The position numbers were made by a program, and so were the translations under genes. A model generated the notes under the pieces. The model ran no database searches. It was given only the letters and a program-made list of their open reading frames with translations, and was not told the DNA's origin. This document shows positions 6,601 through 7,885 of a stretch of DNA of 7,885 nucleotides, piece by piece; the stretch's first letter is position 1, and every line of letters begins with the position of its first letter. Origin of the DNA: Bacteroidales bacterium (lineage in GTDB: Bacteria > Bacteroidota > Bacteroidia > Bacteroidales > UBA7960); the NCBI GenBank assembly GCA_003560215.1, contig PWIY01000024.1, positions 1 through 7,885 on the forward strand, read 5' to 3'.

Positions 6601-7885
6601 AAAGTCTGCTTCTTCCCCGGCTTCGGGGGTCGGTGTCAGCACAGTGAATTCATCAAAAAACGATGAAGCCGTCACAAAAAGAGTTGTCCGCACGCTTTCA
6701 TCAAGGGCATTGGCTTTTTCAATGGTTGTGGCCGGATCCCTGAAGTTGAAGTCGGGCAACTCCATCAATGTCAGGTCGGTCTGCCATGACTCACCGGAAA
6801 TAATTTCTCGCACAGAACGCTGCTCCACGCTGTTCTGAATCACTTTCACCTCAGCTTTGAGGCGGTGATTTTCAAGCAACTGATTGATCAGGCTATAAAA
6901 ACGGTCCGTTTTTGAACTGTCAGGATTCACCACCAGAATACGTACCCGGGCGGTCCGCCAGCGTTCACTGGAAGTGATAAACCGCAAAAGGAAAATCATC
7001 AGCGACAGTTCCCTTCCTTTGCCGCTCCACCAGCAATCGATCTTCTTGTAATTACCGAAACCCTTTTCTTTGTCATAACTAAGAAAAGCACAGTTATAAT
7101 CCTGCCGCTTCAGGTTGGTCAGCAGCCGGGCAAATTTTTCCGGTTGTTTCGAATTCCTTGCCCATCCCATCAGCACCGTGTTGGGCTCAAACCCGGTAAA
7201 CCCGTAAACCCTGGATATCACATCAATTCCTTCATAGATATCGCGACAGGCATGACGGCGGGTAAACACACCGGTTTTTACCTGAGCGGTGGCAGGAACA
7301 TCCTGCTCCTTCAGACCAAACAGGATTTCACCCCCTGGCTGTTCTGTCAATTCGAAATTCGTAAACACGCCCATCTTCCCAACCAGGGCCTTCCCCATCT
7401 CTATCAGGTGCGGCCTGTTTTTCTCACCGCCGCTGAACAGCATCACATTGGGACGCCAGTTGCGGGATTTTTTCCCACTTATACTCAGCTTTCCCAGCCC
7501 TGTTTTCACCAGCGAAGACCACACCCCCGTCCAGGTGTCACCGCTCTGAAGGGTAAGTTCTTTCTTTTTCAGGAAAAGAAACAGGGCGGTCAGCAAAACC
7601 GAAGCAATGATCAGTGCCAGCAAGTCAAGCTGTATCATGACCACAATACAGGCCAGAGCCCCGATTATGCTCACCACACGCGGTATTTTGAAAGAAGGTC
7701 TGAAATCACTCCCGGCCCAGCTCTCCAGGGTATAGGTAATATTGAGGAACCCGTAGATGATGATGAAAAAGATGGTCACGATGCGGGCAATGGTATTCAG
7801 TTCTCCGACCAGGATGCCTGCCTGCGCGATCAAAAATGCAACCACAAGGGCATTCCGTGGTTCATTCGACGCACCATATCCTTTC
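3649..7885 (-). CDS. SLC12-type cation-chloride cotransporter fused to long helical region and P-loop ATPase (5' partial)
   Basis: The frame runs off the right edge without a stop. About 1411 residues are visible. Numbering here starts at the GTG at 7845, which is internal: upstream codons read KGYGASNEPRNAL, part of the transporter. Regions in order: (1) the last four helices of an APC-fold transporter, about 1-92; NEP-NALVVAFLIAQAGILVGE, the next helix with YGFLN, then W...FRP-F match NKCC/KCC helices 9-12. (2) The SLC12 cytoplasmic domain, about 103-402, with NWRPNVMLFSG (129-139), EPNTVLMGW (220-228), a WW...LSLMIFLLR stretch (272-288) and ADLTLMELP-like TDLTLMELP (356-364). (3) An unrecognised, mostly helical region, about 425-1050, with a polar linker at 906-926. 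(4) A P-loop ATPase: Walker A GERSSGKS (1106-1113), Walker B VIIIQD (1172-1177), sensor-1-like FILNVN (1208-1213), LSRGNPGTA (1284-1292). (5) A winged-helix-like end, about 1321-1398. SLC12 proteins move Cl- with Na+ and/or K+; the selectivity helices lie off-window. The full protein would be near 1,700 residues (estimate). It is the first visible gene of an operon with the MscS-like channel. Confidence 0.85.
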   Translation of the reverse strand, partial: KGYGASNEPRNALVVAFLIAQAGILVGELNTIARIVTIFFIIIYGFLNITYTLESWAGSDFRPSFKIPRVVSIIGALACIVVMIQLDLLALIIASVLLTALFLFLKKKELTLQSGDTWTGVWSSLVKTGLGKLSISGKKSRNWRPNVMLFSGGEKNRPHLIEMGKALVGKMGVFTNFELTEQPGGEILFGLKEQDVPATAQVKTGVFTRRHACRDIYEGIDVISRVYGFTGFEPNTVLMGWARNSKQPEKFARLLTNLKRQDYNCAFLSYDKEKGFGNYKKIDCWWSGKGRELSLMIFLLRFITSSERWRTARVRILVVNPDSSKTDRFYSLINQLLENHRLKAEVKVIQNSVEQRSVREIISGESWQTDLTLMELPDFNFRDPATTIEKANALDESVRTTLFVTASSFFDEFTVLTPTPEAGEEADFEPKRPSFDVLSSLKLSSREIIANEVHNIGRSAVRFLEKYYGQCPEHILEKNQQFFRELENFSLKTIDSLKKAAEKQSPDQRSRAFLKVLNDFSFHSQRHIQLMRTRRITEIREMLETANNEYLDELRAMINVMPEKIRIRLTRKEFVFRKHDRLRTTLYKAGKIVVASVTGKPVSHKINVIPAARFFLYHNRLHSIHRFMEDFAKYTFSEVVEVRKLFNGIHELIEKSRLDPGNRARNLERIRLERSRLAAKVQLIDNEGKKFYYEAGQKLFDELVNDLQQFNFHLESTGANIRSRNFRVYFKQDPMLVKEIAGFADTWEKNLGGFVNKAILDFFVLSLKSRIHAKIRKYCRDFRASLESVMLRQVEQFEQFAGELLSEEDIHLAKIKRLEHSGFQALPVHASFLKLYAEIREVLLDIPDKIEISGEQLDEKIQDAAFAETERVVVSFRKTIDYFIGAELIDHTARKAHEAEQQLQQRVTSIKDMVRLLNFSLDNESKEDDSDQQHDRHQQSKILVKNFLSKISGEKEKIRKVGETVEEAFETGLKKGFEPLSSSTISKNSMAVKKKVKEAENGALSNRFQRNLTRLKDKTRDRFVDVLYSKSEGQLWVSHVEQSDRPGYGSNQDILSFVEAITPATGLMKELPFYYASLFSGQSGAGEDFWVGMSSEVADCSRAIQRFKSGFPGALIITGERSSGKSSLSKKMADQHFTKDQVHSLRAPQSCSADLELFNRKLQEALGVRNKNLDDVFRALPAGKVIIIQDLGLWWERRPGGDVVIEMIKGLIDRFGHKCLFILNVNIHALRLIDRQTMLMRYSLATVNCAPFDARELKDMLLLRHQAGGMKLKYDKKDEDRMSAWDQARLFNKLFDLSRGNPGTATILWLASIKKVSGKTLIMDSLRLPDPAVFERLTPEQWFYVHQFVVNRRFSIEKLAQNTEVPKEKVAADIRTLVRTGVLTEKFDSIYAIRPGLDLYLVELLKANKRL

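Noticed and set aside
7843..7845. GTG as the start of the large minus-strand gene
   Set aside because: The frame continues upstream to the window edge, and the codons beyond it (KGYGASNEPRNAL) belong to the conserved SLC12 helix 9 region, so the gene is 5' partial and this GTG encodes an internal valine.

Overview
The window looks like chromosomal DNA of a member of the Bacteroidota, probably Bacteroidales-like. Three things support this. The glycyl-tRNA synthetase is the long single-chain form with the wording typical of Bacteroides-type enzymes. Start codons are preceded by A-rich stretches instead of clear Shine-Dalgarno sequences. One promoter matches the phylum-specific TTTG / TAnnTTTG pattern. 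The lineage call rests on recalled family features, not on a search. I see no tRNA or rRNA, no CRISPR array and no insertion sequence, and coding density is very high.

Left part, + strand (1-2965): the 3' end of a YegS/BmrU-type diacylglycerol/lipid kinase gene cut by the window edge, a complete glycyl-tRNA synthetase gene, and a complete long-chain polyprenyl diphosphate synthase gene (IspB-like). These are housekeeping genes for lipid phosphorylation, translation, and quinone side-chain or carrier-lipid supply. The 105-base gap before the synthase gene holds short decaying direct repeats and a convincing Bacteroidota-type promoter. That promoter also argues that the synthase starts at the ATG at 1994.

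Right part, - strand (7885-2924): a two-gene operon read toward the left. The first gene enters from beyond the right edge and fills more than half of the window. It encodes the last four membrane helices and the cytoplasmic domain of an SLC12-type cation-chloride cotransporter. This is fused to a helical region of about 600 residues without recognisable family, then a P-loop ATPase of AAA+/STAND appearance, and finally a winged-helix-like end. Its stop codon overlaps the start of the second gene by four bases (ATGA). The second gene encodes a compact MscS-like mechanosensitive channel, whose 3' end overlaps the polyprenyl synthase gene tail-to-tail by 42 bases.

The most interesting object is the transporter-ATPase fusion coupled to a mechanosensitive channel. 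An inferred reading is an osmotic or ion-homeostasis unit, in which a salt-cotransporter-like protein carries its own nucleotide-dependent switch and is made together with a release valve. Ion specificity cannot be read, because the first eight helices lie outside the window.
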